A stretch of DNA of 48,593 bases from Opitutaceae bacterium (GCA_016794625.1 JAEUGY010000050.1:1-48593), one strand, 5' to 3'; positions 32,143-41,827 are shown, counted from the stretch's first letter. Numbers and translations: made by a program. The notes: generated by a model not told the origin, from the sequence alone.

Positions 32143-33501
32143 CTAACGCACTCCTTCGCGGCGCAAACTGTCCGGGACGTAGTCCGAGGGAGACCGCTTG
32201 ATGCTGTAGTCGTAGGTTTTTCCTTCGTTATCGAGTCCGATCGCCAGGTAGCGGCCGGCGAGGAGATCCGTATGGACTTCGAGGGTGCTCCAGAACAGCG
32301 GCACTTCGTAATAGACGATGCAGTGTGCCTCGGAGACACGCCAGAGTTGTCCGCGGGAGTCGTACTGATCGACCGCCAAGATCTGCCACGAATCCTCATC
32401 AATGTAGAACGTCCTCCGCGGATAGAGATGACTCGATCCCGCCTTGAGGGTCGCGTCCACGACCCAGACGCGGTGCAGCTCATAACGCGCGAGGTCCTGG
32501 TTGATGTGCAGCGGCTTGAGGATGTCCTTGTACTTCACGGAACCGCTGTGGAGTTTATAGCTGTTGTAGGGGACGATCATCTCGCGTTTGCCGACCAGTT
32601 TCCATTCGTACCGGTCGGGCGCGCCGTTGAACATGTCGAACTGGTCGGTCGTGCGCATGCCGTCGGCCGCGGTGCCCGGGGCGTCGTAGGCGATGTTCGG
32701 GGCCCGGCGCACGCGCCGTTGCCCGGCATTGTAAACCCAGGCGCGACGAGGCTCCTTCACCTGATCGAGTGTTTCATGGACCAGCAGAATGGTGCCGGCG
32801 AGGCGGGCGGGAGCGGTCACCGCCTGCTTGAAGTAGAGGAGCACATTGTCCAGATCCGCGGCGGTGACATTCGGACGGGTGTAGTTGAAGAGAAACTCAT
32901 CCTCGAATTCGACGATGGAGAAGCTGCCATTGCGCTGGGGCGCGGCCTGTCCGATGATGCGCACCGCGGCCTCGCCGCGATAACGAAGCAGGTGATTCCA
33001 GATCACCTCGATGCCGGTGGAGGGCAGCGGAAATGGAATGCCGACGAGCGCGCCTTCCACGTTGGCTCCGTCGTTGGCCAGGCGGGCGGTTGAAGCGATG
33101 GCGGCGGTGGCTTCGTAGATGCGGGAGGGGTAGGCGGCGCTCCGTCGGGAGGGGTAGACCGCCATGGTGTAGTCGGGGTAGGCCTTGAACAGGGCAAGGT
33201 GGCCGGCGGTGAGTTTCCCCTCATGCGCCGCGGTCGAACGGGCATTGATGGTAAAAAGCGGTGCGTCGCTCCCGTAGGGATCGGGATGGTGATCGCCCGG
33301 CTTGTATCCGGCCGGCGGTGTCGTGATCCCGCCGATCCAGGCGGGAATCGTTCCATCCGCGTTGCCGGCGCGCTCGGCTCCCAGCGGGGTCAGGTCCTTG
33401 CCAAGGCGGGCGATGTCTGCTGCGCTCGGTGCGGCGAACAGCGGGAGGGAGAACAGGGCGGCGATCACCGCGGGGGTGAAGCGAAAGAGTGCGGAAGTCA
33501 T
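32143..33501 (-). CDS. Periplasmic DUF1329 (LolA-like fold) protein
   Basis: 452 residues with signal peptide 1-23 (MTSALFRFTPAVIAALFSLPLFA, cleavage after APS/A). The mature part shows the DUF1329 pattern: ADIARLGKDLTPLGAERAGNADGTIPAWIGG at the start, YKPGDHHPDPY, AVYPSRRSAAYPSRIYEATAAIAS, FPLPSTGIEVIWNHLLRYRG, and VWVVDATLKAGSSHLYPRRTFYIDEDSWQILAVDQYDSRGQLWRVSE near the end. The family has a LolA-type fold and is thought to bind hydrophobic ligands or shuttle lipids between membranes. It is the second gene, 14 bases after the DUF1302 gene, as in the corresponding operons of Proteobacteria. Confidence 0.9.
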   Translation of the reverse strand: MTSALFRFTPAVIAALFSLPLFAAPSAADIARLGKDLTPLGAERAGNADGTIPAWIGGITTPPAGYKPGDHHPDPYGSDAPLFTINARSTAAHEGKLTAGHLALFKAYPDYTMAVYPSRRSAAYPSRIYEATAAIASTARLANDGANVEGALVGIPFPLPSTGIEVIWNHLLRYRGEAAVRIIGQAAPQRNGSFSIVEFEDEFLFNYTRPNVTAADLDNVLLYFKQAVTAPARLAGTILLVHETLDQVKEPRRAWVYNAGQRRVRRAPNIAYDAPGTAADGMRTTDQFDMFNGAPDRYEWKLVGKREMIVPYNSYKLHSGSVKYKDILKPLHINQDLARYELHRVWVVDATLKAGSSHLYPRRTFYIDEDSWQILAVDQYDSRGQLWRVSEAHCIVYYEVPLFWSTLEVHTDLLAGRYLAIGLDNEGKTYDYSIKRSPSDYVPDSLRREGVR

Positions 33502-33515
33502 GGCGGAACGAGGGA

Positions 33516-35477
33516 TCAGAATGAGAATTTCAGGGTGGTCGCGACATAGTCGCGGTCCGCCAGGAGGTTTTGAGATCCAGCCCCGAAGAAGTTCACGTAG
33601 CGCACTTCCGCGGACCAGCGGTTCTGCCAGACAAATTCGACGGCGAGGTTGAGGCTCTGGCGTCCTTCAATGAAGTTTCCGAGGGGATTCGGAGTGTTGC
33701 CGCGAACATCGTGAACATAGGCCAGCGAAGGCGACACGTTCACGCCGGCGAACAGGTTGTTGTAGTCCAGGCGGGCCAGCGCCTGGTATCCCCATGAGAA
33801 GGAGTCGGCAAACTGATCTTCGGGCGTGCCCGGCAGGGTGCTGCCGGTGCCGACCATCGCGGCGGTGCTGCCGCTCGTAAAGGTGCCGTTCACGTCAAAC
33901 CGCAGCTGGTTTTTGTCGGGCAGGTCCGGGACCCAGACGCCGCCCACCTCTCCGAGCAAGGTGAGCTGACTGGCACCCAGCATCGGTCCGAACACCTTGG
34001 TGGCGGTGGACTGGGCGGTCCAGACGTCGTTCCGTTTGAAGCCGCTGACCTCGCGGCCGTACTGCCCCAGGTAGTTGCCCAGTTGATTGTTGGCGCCAAA
34101 TTGCGGGGCCAGGGTGGAAAGGGCCGCGAACAGCAGTTCAACATCGTCCACTTGCAGGGGTACGTCCTGCTTGAAGGAGACCTCACCCTGCCACGAGATG
34201 CCCGTGGAGGCCAGGTCCGTGTTGAAGCTCACACCGAGCATCGTCAGGTCTTCCGGATACTCAATGAAGTAGCGTCCGGTGCCCGCAGCGGTGAGCAGGG
34301 CGATCTGGCGGGCTCCGGCGATGGCCTGCTGGGACTGTGGCGCCTGCAGGGTGGCGAGTTGCGCCGCGGTGAGTGCGGCGGGATTGGTCTGCGAGAGTAC
34401 AATGAGCTGGAAAAGACCGGCGGCCTGGGCGGCGGCGGTGGCTTCGGGCAGTCCGGCGCGGATAAACACCTGCGTCAGCGGACCGGTGAGGTTGGTATTG
34501 ACCGGCACGGTCGGGGTGCGGGCGCTGATGACGGGCAGGCGGCTGTGATAGCGGGCCAGGTAGAAGCCAAACTCGGTGTCGTTGAGGGCCGGCGCGAGCA
34601 GGCGCGCGGTGAGGCCGTATTGGCTGAAGTTATTGCCCTCCCGGTCCAGATCGCGCGGAATGGCGCCGAGGGGCGTGCGGTCGCTGAGCGCTCCGAAACC
34701 GAGGTAAACATTGGATCCGCCCCGGGTGGCGAAGTCATTGGTCGAGAAGTAACTGCCGGCCGGATCGATTTCGATCCGCCGGAATTCCAGCAGCATGAAG
34801 GGTTCAACGGTGAGGTTCTCGGTCAGGCTGACGCTCGCCTTGAGCATGTTCACCGGTAGGAGCGCCTCGCGCAATTCCGCCCCGGGCGTGCGCAGTTTCG
34901 ATACGTCGACCGGATTGACGACGTTAATTCCATTCGGGATGAAGGTGCTTTCCCCGAGATTCAGGACTTGGCGGCCGAAGCGGAGGTCGACCGGGCGACC
35001 CGCCAGCTCCCCTTTCCAAAGTCCGTAGAAGTCGAGGTAGTCGATCCGGCTGCCCACCCGGTCCAGCGCGTCCGGACTGAGCGCCACCCGGGCGCGGTCT
35101 TCGCGCTCATTGACGAAGTCGTAGAAGTAGGTGACACGCGCGAAGGCACCGAGGTGCTCGCCGTACTCCAGCTCCAGATCGTGCGTGCCTTTGGCCACCC
35201 ACGAGGCCCAGCCCTTCCGGTAGTTCAGGTTGCCGTCGTCCGTGTTGACCGAGTTCTGGCGACCGCCATTGGCAACCCCGTAGAAATCCGGGTCGGGGTT
35301 GTTCAGGCGGTAAATGCCGCCGATGGAGAGCGTCGAGTCGAAGCTGCCCTTGAGAGCGCCTCGACTGAACGACGCTGCGTGGACCGGGCCACAGGCCCCG
35401 CAGCAAAAAACCGCAAACAACGCGCAACGAAGGGGAATGACCGCCGCCATTCGTGCGAGGAACAGGTTTCGTTTCAT
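33516..35477 (-). CDS. DUF1302 outer-membrane beta-barrel protein
   Basis: 653 residues with signal peptide 1-34 (MKRNLFLARMAAVIPLRCALFAVFCCG, cleavage near VHAAS). The mature start ASFSRGALKGSFDSTLSIGGIYRLNNPDPDFYG, LELEYGEHLGAFARVTYFYDFVNE, PVDLRFGRQVLNLGESTFIPNGINVVNPVDVSKLRTPGAELREALLPVNML and the terminal aromatic YVATTLKFSF (C-terminal Phe, the outer-membrane targeting mark) identify the family. FGRQVLNLGES is the DUF1302 hallmark. A central Ala/Gln-rich stretch at about residues 330-380 (QAAGLFQLIVLSQTNPAALTAAQLATLQAPQSQQAIAGARQ) looks like an insert. First gene of the operon; divergent from uvrA across 188 bases. Confidence 0.92.
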   Translation of the reverse strand: MKRNLFLARMAAVIPLRCALFAVFCCGACGPVHAASFSRGALKGSFDSTLSIGGIYRLNNPDPDFYGVANGGRQNSVNTDDGNLNYRKGWASWVAKGTHDLELEYGEHLGAFARVTYFYDFVNEREDRARVALSPDALDRVGSRIDYLDFYGLWKGELAGRPVDLRFGRQVLNLGESTFIPNGINVVNPVDVSKLRTPGAELREALLPVNMLKASVSLTENLTVEPFMLLEFRRIEIDPAGSYFSTNDFATRGGSNVYLGFGALSDRTPLGAIPRDLDREGNNFSQYGLTARLLAPALNDTEFGFYLARYHSRLPVISARTPTVPVNTNLTGPLTQVFIRAGLPEATAAAQAAGLFQLIVLSQTNPAALTAAQLATLQAPQSQQAIAGARQIALLTAAGTGRYFIEYPEDLTMLGVSFNTDLASTGISWQGEVSFKQDVPLQVDDVELLFAALSTLAPQFGANNQLGNYLGQYGREVSGFKRNDVWTAQSTATKVFGPMLGASQLTLLGEVGGVWVPDLPDKNQLRFDVNGTFTSGSTAAMVGTGSTLPGTPEDQFADSFSWGYQALARLDYNNLFAGVNVSPSLAYVHDVRGNTPNPLGNFIEGRQSLNLAVEFVWQNRWSAEVRYVNFFGAGSQNLLADRDYVATTLKFSF

Positions 35478-35665
35478 TCAGGGTAAAGGGAGAACACGTC
35501 ACCCAAAAGCGGCGTCGTGGGCCGAAACTCTCGTAGGGGTAAGAATCTCGCCGGCGGCACCTTAGCGCCGAGCAGGAACGGAGCAAGTCTGGAAAAGGTG
35601 CGGGGGGATTTGGTCACAATGCCATTTGCTTCGTCCGAAAACGGGTTACGGTGTCGGTTCTGACT

Positions 35666-38572
35666 ATGCAGGTCGCGACGCATCTCCACATCAAGGGCGC
35701 ACGGGAGCACAATCTAAAGAACCTGGAGCTGCGCATTCCGCGGGGAAAGCTGGTGGTGGTGACGGGGCCTTCCGGCTCGGGTAAATCGTCCCTGGCCTTC
35801 GATACCCTCTATGCCGAGGGCTATCGCAAGTACATGGAGTCTCTATCGACCCAGGCTCGCCAGATGCTCGATCAACTGAAGCGGCCCGATGTGGATTTCA
35901 TCCACGGCCTGTCCCCGGTGCTCGCGATTGAACAACGGACGGGGGGAGCCTCGCCCAGGTCCACCATCGCCACCACCACGGAGATCGCCGACTACGCCCA
36001 GCTGCTCTGGGCCCTGTGCGGCGAACAGCGGTGCCCGAAGGATGGGGGACGGGTGGTGCAGCGTTCGTTGGATGACAATGTGCAACGTCTGCTGACGGTC
36101 TGCGCCGGTGAGCGCGTCATGTTGCTCGCCCCGGTCCTGCGCGCCAAACCGTCCGTTTTGCGCGAGGAGTTGCCCCGTTTGCGTCAACGCGGGTTTCAGC
36201 GCGTGCGGATCGACGGGGTGGTGCGCAGTTTGGATGAGCCCCAGCTCATTCCGGGTGGGGTGGCGGAGGTCGCAGTCGATGTCGTCATTGATCGCCTCGT
36301 GGCGACGGCGGACCAGCGCAGTCGCTTGGCGGACTCACTCGAGCTCGCCTTTCGCGAAGGACGCGACCGGGTCCTGGTCCTGGCCCAGCGCGCGGCCGCC
36401 GATCCCTGGCGCGAGGTGTCGCTGAGCCAGTCGCTCGCGTGCGAGCTTTGTGGTGACATTTTCGAGAAACTCACACCGCGCCACTTTTCGTTCAACCACG
36501 GGGACGGCGCCTGTAGCGCCTGCGGAGGACTTGGCCGCAGACCCCGGTTCGTGCCCGAGCTGATTGTGCCAGATCCCGAGAAGTCCATCCGGGAGGGGGC
36601 GATCAAGGCGTGGCGCATTGGCGGAAAGAACCTCATCATCAAACACAATGCGCTGATCAAACAGCTGGCGGAGCAGCTGCCGTTCGACACGGACAAACCG
36701 TGGAAGGAACTGCCGGAAACCGTGCGGAATGTCCTGCTGCATGGCGCGGGAGAGCGTCAGTTCGCCTTTAAACTCAAACGCATGCGGGAGGCGCGGGCGA
36801 TGCCATTTCCGGGAGTGATCGCGGATCTGGAGCAAAGCTATCGTGAGACCGACAGTGATGGTTTCCGCGCCCGCCTGAGCACCTACCTGGTGAGCGGGCC
36901 TTGCCCCGTGTGTCACGGGAAGCGGCTCAACCCACGAAGCAGTGCGGTCCAGCTGACGCTCGCGCAGGCCGCGCTGAGCTTCACGGATTTTCTGGCGTTG
37001 GATGTCGCGGCCGCGCGTGATTTGGCGGCTCAATGGGTGGCGACGGCCGGCGCCGGAGAAGCGATGCGCGAGGTGGTTCTGGGCATCGAGCAACGTCTGC
37101 ACTTTCTCCTCGAGACCGGCTTGGGGTACCTTTCGCTTGATCGAGACTCCTCGACGCTCTCCGGCGGGGAGGCCCAACGCGTCCGTCTTGCCACGCAACT
37201 CGGCATGGGGCTCATCGGTGTGATCTACGTGCTCGACGAGCCCAGTATCGGACTGCACGCGCACGACAACGAAAAGCTCCTTGAGACGCTGCGGGCGCTG
37301 CGCGACCGAGGCAATACGGTCATCGTGGTGGAGCACGACGAAGAAACGCTGCGGGCCGCGGATGAGTTGATTGAACTGGGACCGGAAGCGGGCAGCGAGG
37401 GTGGCTACCTTCTGTTTCAGGGCACACCGGAGGCGTGCATGCAGTTGCCGTTCAAACAATCGCGAACCGGTCCCTACCTCGCGCGGACGATGTCAGTCGT
37501 GCGCGATGCCGCCCGAAAGGTCCCCGATGGGGCGTGGCTGACCGTGCGCGAGGCCCGCGAAAACAATCTTCGGGGCATCGACGTGCGCTTCCCGATTGGC
37601 TTGCTCACGTGCGTGACGGGTGTCTCCGGCTCGGGTAAGAGCACCCTGGTCAACGATGTGCTGGCGGTGGCCGCCGCCCGCAAACTTAACGGAGCGCGAG
37701 CGCTGCCGGGCAAACACCGTCACATCGAGAACCTCGATTCCTTCGAAAAACTCGTGCAGGTGGACCAGGAACCCATCGGCCGCAGCCCGCGTTCCAATCC
37801 GGCGACCTTTGTTGGCCTGCTGGACCTGTTGCGCGATCTTTTCGCCCAGGTGCCGCTGGCAAAGGTGCGTGGATACAAGGCCAGTCGGTTTTCCTTTAAT
37901 GTGCGCGGCGGTCGCTGCGAACGCTGCCAGGGCGATGGGCTGATCAAACTCGACATGCTCTTCATGGCCGACGCCTACGCGCCTTGCCCCAGCTGCGAAG
38001 GGCGTCGCTTCAACCGGGAGACCCTTGAGGTGTTGTTCCACGGCAAATCGATCGCCGACGTGCTCGACCTCAGCGTGCGCGAAGCCATCGGACTCTTCCG
38101 CAACATTCCGCGCGTCATCGACAAACTGGCGACGTTGGAGGCGGTGGGGCTGGGGTACCTCGCACTCGGACAGTCGGCGACCACCTTGTCGGGCGGGGAG
38201 GCGCAACGCCTCAAATTGTCACTGGAGCTAAGCAAGCGCCAGCAGGGGGAGACGCTCTACATCCTCGACGAACCCACGACCGGTTTGCACTGGGTCGACA
38301 TCCAGCGTTTGATGGACCTGCTTTTCAAACTGCGCGACGCGGGGAACACCGTCATCATCATCGAACACAATCTGGACGTGATCCATCTCGCCGATTGGAT
38401 CGTCGACCTTGGCCCCGGAGGCGGAAAGGAAGGCGGCAACCTTGTCTATGCGGGACCCAGGGCTGACATCGATGCCGTGGAGGCGTCGCTCACCGGCCAG
38501 GCCTTGCGCAAATGGAAGATCGCAGGTCGGAATGCGAAGGGACCGGATGTCCGGCCCGGGCTCGGCGTGTGA
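35666..38572 (+). CDS. uvrA: Excinuclease ABC subunit A
   Basis: 968-residue ATPase that scans DNA for damage and loads UvrB. Both ABC modules are complete: Walker [16 protein letters not shown] and [16 protein letters not shown], signature motifs [18 protein letters not shown] and [18 protein letters not shown], Walker [14 protein letters not shown] and [12 protein letters not shown]. Zinc fingers are CELCG...CSACGG and CERCQ...CPSCEG. The first DNA-binding insert lies between residues 280 and 400. ATG 35666 ([11 protein letters not shown]) starts at the family N-terminus; an in-frame GTG at 35651 would add five residues. The spacer to the divergent DUF1302 gene has no LexA-like dyad I could recognise. 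Confidence 0.95.
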   Translation: MQVATHLHIKGAREHNLKNLELRIPRGKLVVVTGPSGSGKSSLAFDTLYAEGYRKYMESLSTQARQMLDQLKRPDVDFIHGLSPVLAIEQRTGGASPRSTIATTTEIADYAQLLWALCGEQRCPKDGGRVVQRSLDDNVQRLLTVCAGERVMLLAPVLRAKPSVLREELPRLRQRGFQRVRIDGVVRSLDEPQLIPGGVAEVAVDVVIDRLVATADQRSRLADSLELAFREGRDRVLVLAQRAAADPWREVSLSQSLACELCGDIFEKLTPRHFSFNHGDGACSACGGLGRRPRFVPELIVPDPEKSIREGAIKAWRIGGKNLIIKHNALIKQLAEQLPFDTDKPWKELPETVRNVLLHGAGERQFAFKLKRMREARAMPFPGVIADLEQSYRETDSDGFRARLSTYLVSGPCPVCHGKRLNPRSSAVQLTLAQAALSFTDFLALDVAAARDLAAQWVATAGAGEAMREVVLGIEQRLHFLLETGLGYLSLDRDSSTLSGGEAQRVRLATQLGMGLIGVIYVLDEPSIGLHAHDNEKLLETLRALRDRGNTVIVVEHDEETLRAADELIELGPEAGSEGGYLLFQGTPEACMQLPFKQSRTGPYLARTMSVVRDAARKVPDGAWLTVREARENNLRGIDVRFPIGLLTCVTGVSGSGKSTLVNDVLAVAAARKLNGARALPGKHRHIENLDSFEKLVQVDQEPIGRSPRSNPATFVGLLDLLRDLFAQVPLAKVRGYKASRFSFNVRGGRCERCQGDGLIKLDMLFMADAYAPCPSCEGRRFNRETLEVLFHGKSIADVLDLSVREAIGLFRNIPRVIDKLATLEAVGLGYLALGQSATTLSGGEAQRLKLSLELSKRQQGETLYILDEPTTGLHWVDIQRLMDLLFKLRDAGNTVIIIEHNLDVIHLADWIVDLGPGGGKEGGNLVYAGPRADIDAVEASLTGQALRKWKIAGRNAKGPDVRPGLGV

Positions 38573-38700
38573 TGTTCTGCGTCGGCTCCGTGTGGGCGAT
38601 CGTGGGGACCCCGGAACGCGTTGCGTGATGGATCGTCCGGGCTCCGCGCTCGCGGTTGGCGGGCTCATCTGAATTCATAAATAACTATGGTAGAGGGATT

Positions 38701-38707
38701 AAGGAGG
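38701..38707 (+). promoter_or_regulatory. Near-perfect Shine-Dalgarno sequence without a clear gene
   Basis: TAAGGAGG (38700-38707) is the strongest ribosome site in the window. The nearest start is GTG 38718, ten bases on, but its frame runs through pgsA in the wrong phase with no family resemblance. The true pgsA ATG is 140 bases further. It may serve a short leader peptide or be a relic. Confidence 0.4.
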
Positions 38708-38847
38708 ATATTGGTCCGTGAAAGTCGGAGCGTTTGCGCGATCGTCGCTTGGGGATCCGTTGATCGAGCTGGCGGTGGGGCGGCGAAAGTGGAGGTTGCC
38801 CCTTGCCAATCCGCGTGTGTCGCGATGTGTTCCGGCGATCCGGCGAA

Positions 38848-39438
38848 ATGAATCTGCCCAACATCATTACCCTCTCTCGGATTCCGTGCATGTTCCTGAT
38901 CGTGGGGCTGATGTACTGCGAATTCCTGGGCGCGGCGTCGCTGGCCTTCTGGATTTTCATCCTCTGCGCGGTGGGCGACTGGCTGGATGGATACCTGGCG
39001 CGCAAACAGGGGCTCGTCTCGACGTTCGGCAAGCTGATGGATGCGCTGACGGACAAAATCATGGTTTTGGGCCTGGTGGTCGCCTTCGTGGCGAAGCATG
39101 AGATTCCCATTGCGCTGGCCCTGATCACGCTTTGTCGCGAGTTCCTGATCACGGGCATGCGCATGGTGGCCGCGGCCAAGGGCGTGATTGTGTCGGCTGA
39201 CCGCGGGGGCAAGACCAAGACCCTGACCCAGCTGATTGCGCTCGGTTTTCTGCTTGGCGCACCGATGGCGGCGCACGACTGGGCGTACTTCCTGCCCTAT
39301 GATCTCAGTTTGTTTACGGAGGTCGTGTACAAGATCGGTCTGTTCGGGTTTGTCCTCGGTACGTTCTTCGCCGTGTGGTCGGGTTACCGTTATGTGATGA
39401 AGTACCGGCACGTGGTCTTTTCTGAAGGCGACCTCTGA
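38848..39438 (+). CDS. pgsA: CDP-diacylglycerol-glycerol-3-phosphate 3-phosphatidyltransferase
   Basis: 196-residue multi-spanning inner-membrane enzyme that makes phosphatidylglycerol phosphate. The CDP-alcohol phosphotransferase signature DWLDGYLARKQGLVSTFGKLMDALTDK fits D-x2-DG-x2-AR-x8-G-x3-D-x3-D with all metal ligands present (around residues 45-70). NLPNIITLSRI at the N-terminus is typical of PgsA. ATG 38848 is chosen because the family begins there; no Shine-Dalgarno sequence is close. pgpA starts two bases after its stop, so the two consecutive steps of phosphatidylglycerol synthesis are co-translated. Confidence 0.95.
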   Translation: MNLPNIITLSRIPCMFLIVGLMYCEFLGAASLAFWIFILCAVGDWLDGYLARKQGLVSTFGKLMDALTDKIMVLGLVVAFVAKHEIPIALALITLCREFLITGMRMVAAAKGVIVSADRGGKTKTLTQLIALGFLLGAPMAAHDWAYFLPYDLSLFTEVVYKIGLFGFVLGTFFAVWSGYRYVMKYRHVVFSEGDL

Positions 39439-39440
39439 TC

Positions 39441-39962
39441 ATGGCGGACGGGGCGCATGCACCGGGCTGGCTGCGGACCTGGCCGACAGGACTGGTGGTC
39501 GGACTCGCCCGTATCGGACCGATTGGCACGTTTCGACCGGGGCCGGGAACGTGGGGCACCGGGGTCGGACTGGCCTGGTTCTACGTTGTTTTCGCCCGGG
39601 CCCATCCCCTCGTGGTGGCGGCCGGCAGTGTGCTGGCCGCACTCGCGGCGGTCGCGCTCTGCGGAGAGGCGGAAAAACGCCTTGGCCGCACCGATCCGGG
39701 CGAAATCATCCTCGATGAAGTGGTGGCGGTACCCTGGTGTTTCCTCGGCTGGTCCCAGTTTCTGGAGGTGGCTCCCGCGTGGCTGGTGCTGCTCGCCGGC
39801 TTCGTCCTTTTCCGGATTTTCGACATCGCCAAGCCTTTCGGCATCCGCTCGCTCCAACGGTTTCCCGGAGGGTGGGGAGTCGTGGCGGATGATGTGGTGG
39901 CGGCCCTGTACGCCAACCTGGTGCTGCACGCCGCCTATCACCTCTGGCGGGCGTTGGGCTAG
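39441..39962 (+). CDS. pgpA: Phosphatidylglycerophosphatase A
   Basis: 173 residues; removes the phosphate from phosphatidylglycerol phosphate made by PgsA. The PgpA family blocks are present: IGPIGTFRPGPGTWGT at residues 27-42, RTDPGEIILDEVVAVP (metal-binding D, E, D/E) near 85-100, FRIFDIAKPFGI and PGGWGVVADDVVAALYANLVLH near the end. Three to four hydrophobic helices agree with an inner-membrane protein. It directly follows pgsA and ends 13 bases from aroQ, which converges from the other strand. Confidence 0.94.
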   Translation: MADGAHAPGWLRTWPTGLVVGLARIGPIGTFRPGPGTWGTGVGLAWFYVVFARAHPLVVAAGSVLAALAAVALCGEAEKRLGRTDPGEIILDEVVAVPWCFLGWSQFLEVAPAWLVLLAGFVLFRIFDIAKPFGIRSLQRFPGGWGVVADDVVAALYANLVLHAAYHLWRALG

Positions 39963-39975
39963 CCCGCCGTGCGGA

Positions 39976-40404
39976 TCAACGCTGCAGCAGGAATCGCACG
40001 GCCGCGAAGTAGCCCTCGATTCCCAGGCCGGTGATCACCCCAAGGGCGGTGGGAGCCGTGTAGGAGTGGTGGCGAAACGGTTCGCGCTTGTAGATGTTCG
40101 AGATGTGGACTTCGACCACGGGAAGCGCCGAACCCGCCAGGGCATCCCGCAGTACGACACTGGTGTGAGTCAGGCCACCGGGGTTGATGACAATGCCGTC
40201 GATTTTGGCGTCGGCGAGCGCACCGATGCGGTCGACCAGGGCTCCTTCATGATTGGACTGGAAGAACTCCAGACGAGCCTTGCCTCCGAACTCCGCCCGC
40301 AGCGCGGACTCCACATCGGCGAGGGTGGCCTTTCCATAGACCTCCGGTTCGCGTTTGCCGAGGCGGTCAAGATTGGGTCCGTTGAGGATGGCGATCGTTT
40401 TCAT
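39976..40404 (-). CDS. aroQ: 3-dehydroquinate dehydratase, type II
   Basis: 142 residues; dehydrates 3-dehydroquinate in the shikimate pathway. Characteristic features: ILNGPNLDRLGKREPEVYG at the start with the catalytic flexible loop Arg and Tyr, FFQSNHEGALVDRIG, GIVINPGGLTHTSVVLRDAL, EVHISNIYKREPFRHHSYTAPTALGVITGLGIEGY with the catalytic histidine in EVHISN. The length (about 145-150) is that of the dodecameric type II enzyme. The preceding gene on the same strand is the Nif3-like gene, 80 bases upstream. Confidence 0.97.
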   Translation of the reverse strand: MKTIAILNGPNLDRLGKREPEVYGKATLADVESALRAEFGGKARLEFFQSNHEGALVDRIGALADAKIDGIVINPGGLTHTSVVLRDALAGSALPVVEVHISNIYKREPFRHHSYTAPTALGVITGLGIEGYFAAVRFLLQR

Positions 40405-40484
40405 CGGGCGGCGACGGGAGCCAAGGCGGGTAAGGCGAGGGGAGCAAAGCGAATCTTCGGTCCGGGGCCGGGGCGCGCGACGGC

Positions 40485-41237
40485 CTAGAGCGGATTGTCC
40501 GAGGGGATGAAGCGCCAGGGAAGACCGAAGCGCTGCGCGACATCGGCGGCCAGGGCCTGTACGCCGTGGACCTCCGTGGCGTAGTGGCCACACAGATAGA
40601 GATTGAGTCGGTGTTCCTGGGCGACCGTGAACCACTCCTCCCGCAGTTCACCCGTCACCAGGGTGTCGATGCCCGTGCGGATGAGTTCCGGGACGGCACT
40701 GTTGCCGCTGCCGCTGCAGAAGGCGATCCGCGAGGGGAGGGGAGAACCGAACTCCAGCGCAATCACGCGTGCGTACCGGGCCTGAAGTTGTTCCCGCAAC
40801 GCCGAGCGGCTGGAAGCATTCGGGGAGGCCCAGCCGACGGAGACGCCTTCGCGGATCAGGAAGGGAAGGGTGGGAGCAAACCCCAGCTGACGGGCCAGCA
40901 GCGCGTTGTTGCCGAGATCCGGATGTCCGTCGAGGGGGAGGTGGCTGGAGTAGAGGGCGCATCCGCCCCTGATCAAGGTGGACACTCGGTCGAAGAACGG
41001 ACCGGTCAGCGGGCGAGGCATGTCCCAATAGAGTCCGTGGTGGACAATGAGAAAATCCACGCCGGCTTCGACGGCCTGCTTGAACGGCACCGAACCGGAA
41101 TCCACCGCTGCGCCAACGCACGTGACCGGGCCGTCTTTGGCCACCTGCAGGCCGTTGAAGGCCGCGGGCGCGTCGCGGTAAGTGGTCAACGCGGTGCGTT
41201 CGTCACAATAGGAGACGATTTCGGAAAGCGAAGGCAT
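40485..41237 (-). CDS. Nif3-like dinuclear metal-centre protein
   Basis: 250 residues of the NIF3/YbgI family (bacterial form of the GTP cyclohydrolase 1 type 2 annotation). Metal ligands are visible in HHGLYWD (HHGxxW) and in the C-terminal GHYATEVHGVQAL with the second His. Signature start: PSLSEIVSYCDERTALTTYRDAPAAFNGLQV, where the NGLQV is family typical. These are ring-shaped hexamers of unsettled function, widespread and often near genes of folate, tRNA or zinc-associated metabolism. Start ATG 41237 matches the family; the longer open frame upstream crosses the divergent dCMP deaminase gene. Confidence 0.9.
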   Translation of the reverse strand: MPSLSEIVSYCDERTALTTYRDAPAAFNGLQVAKDGPVTCVGAAVDSGSVPFKQAVEAGVDFLIVHHGLYWDMPRPLTGPFFDRVSTLIRGGCALYSSHLPLDGHPDLGNNALLARQLGFAPTLPFLIREGVSVGWASPNASSRSALREQLQARYARVIALEFGSPLPSRIAFCSGSGNSAVPELIRTGIDTLVTGELREEWFTVAQEHRLNLYLCGHYATEVHGVQALAADVAQRFGLPWRFIPSDNPL

Positions 41238-41325
41238 GCGGGCGGATGCTGGGCGGGGGGCGCACAAAAGCCAAGACGTCTGCACCCGGCTTGCCTCATT
41301 CCCCGGCTCCGCTTTGATGAGGGGC

Positions 41326-41817
41326 ATGAGCGATGAGGTACCACTGCTTGAGTTGGGCAATCCGGTCGATTTGATCGCCCAGGCGACCGCCAGCTTTGCC
41401 TCACGGCCGAGTTGGGACGAGTACTTCATGGCGACGGCCATGCTCATCTCGACCCGCTCACCCTGCGAGCGTCTGCATGTCGGTTGCGTGTTGGTCAGTG
41501 GGGGAGAACGCAAGAACCGCCTCGTGGCCGCGGGTTACAATGGCTACCTGCCCTGCGCTCCTCACGTGTCCCGGGTACGGGAAGGGCATGAACAAGCGAC
41601 GGTCCATGCTGAACAGAATGCAGTGGCGGATGCCGCCCGACGTGGCAGTGGAGTTGAAGGGTGCATCGCCTACGTGACGCATTTCCCCTGCATCAACTGC
41701 GCGAAAATTCTGGCCGCGGCGGGCATTGCCGAGATCAAGTACCGCGAAGACTATCGGAATGATCCCATCGTGGTCCCTCTGCTGGCCGAAGCGGGTGTGA
41801 AGGTCACAAAACTCTAG
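41326..41817 (+). CDS. Deoxycytidylate (dCMP) deaminase
   Basis: 163 residues of the cytidine/deoxycytidylate deaminase family. Zinc site: HAEQNAVADAAR (HAE) at about residues 96-107 and FPCINCAKIL (PCxxC) near 123-132. The N-terminus RPSWDEYFMATAMLISTRSPCERLHVGCVLV is typical of dCMP deaminases that make dUMP for dTTP synthesis. ATG 41326 is chosen; ATG 41317 (MRG) is an alternative. It is divergent from the Nif3-like gene over 88 bases and is followed ten bases on by the AlgH-like gene. Confidence 0.9.
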   Translation: MSDEVPLLELGNPVDLIAQATASFASRPSWDEYFMATAMLISTRSPCERLHVGCVLVSGGERKNRLVAAGYNGYLPCAPHVSRVREGHEQATVHAEQNAVADAARRGSGVEGCIAYVTHFPCINCAKILAAAGIAEIKYREDYRNDPIVVPLLAEAGVKVTKL

Positions 41818-41827
41818 GCCCGCTGGC

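Noticed and set aside
33120-33165. A sequence with GTAGGCGG and CTCCGTCGG inside the DUF1329 gene that looks like a REP element
   Set aside because: It encodes the conserved YPSRRSAAYPSR segment of the family and has no perfect stem, so the resemblance is accidental.
35478-35665. LexA box in the DUF1302/uvrA spacer
   Set aside because: No dyad of LexA type could be recognised, so SOS control of uvrA is not claimed.
36335-37459. 374-codon open frame opposite uvrA
   Set aside because: Shadow frame from high GC third positions; composition (many His, Arg, Gln) and no family match.
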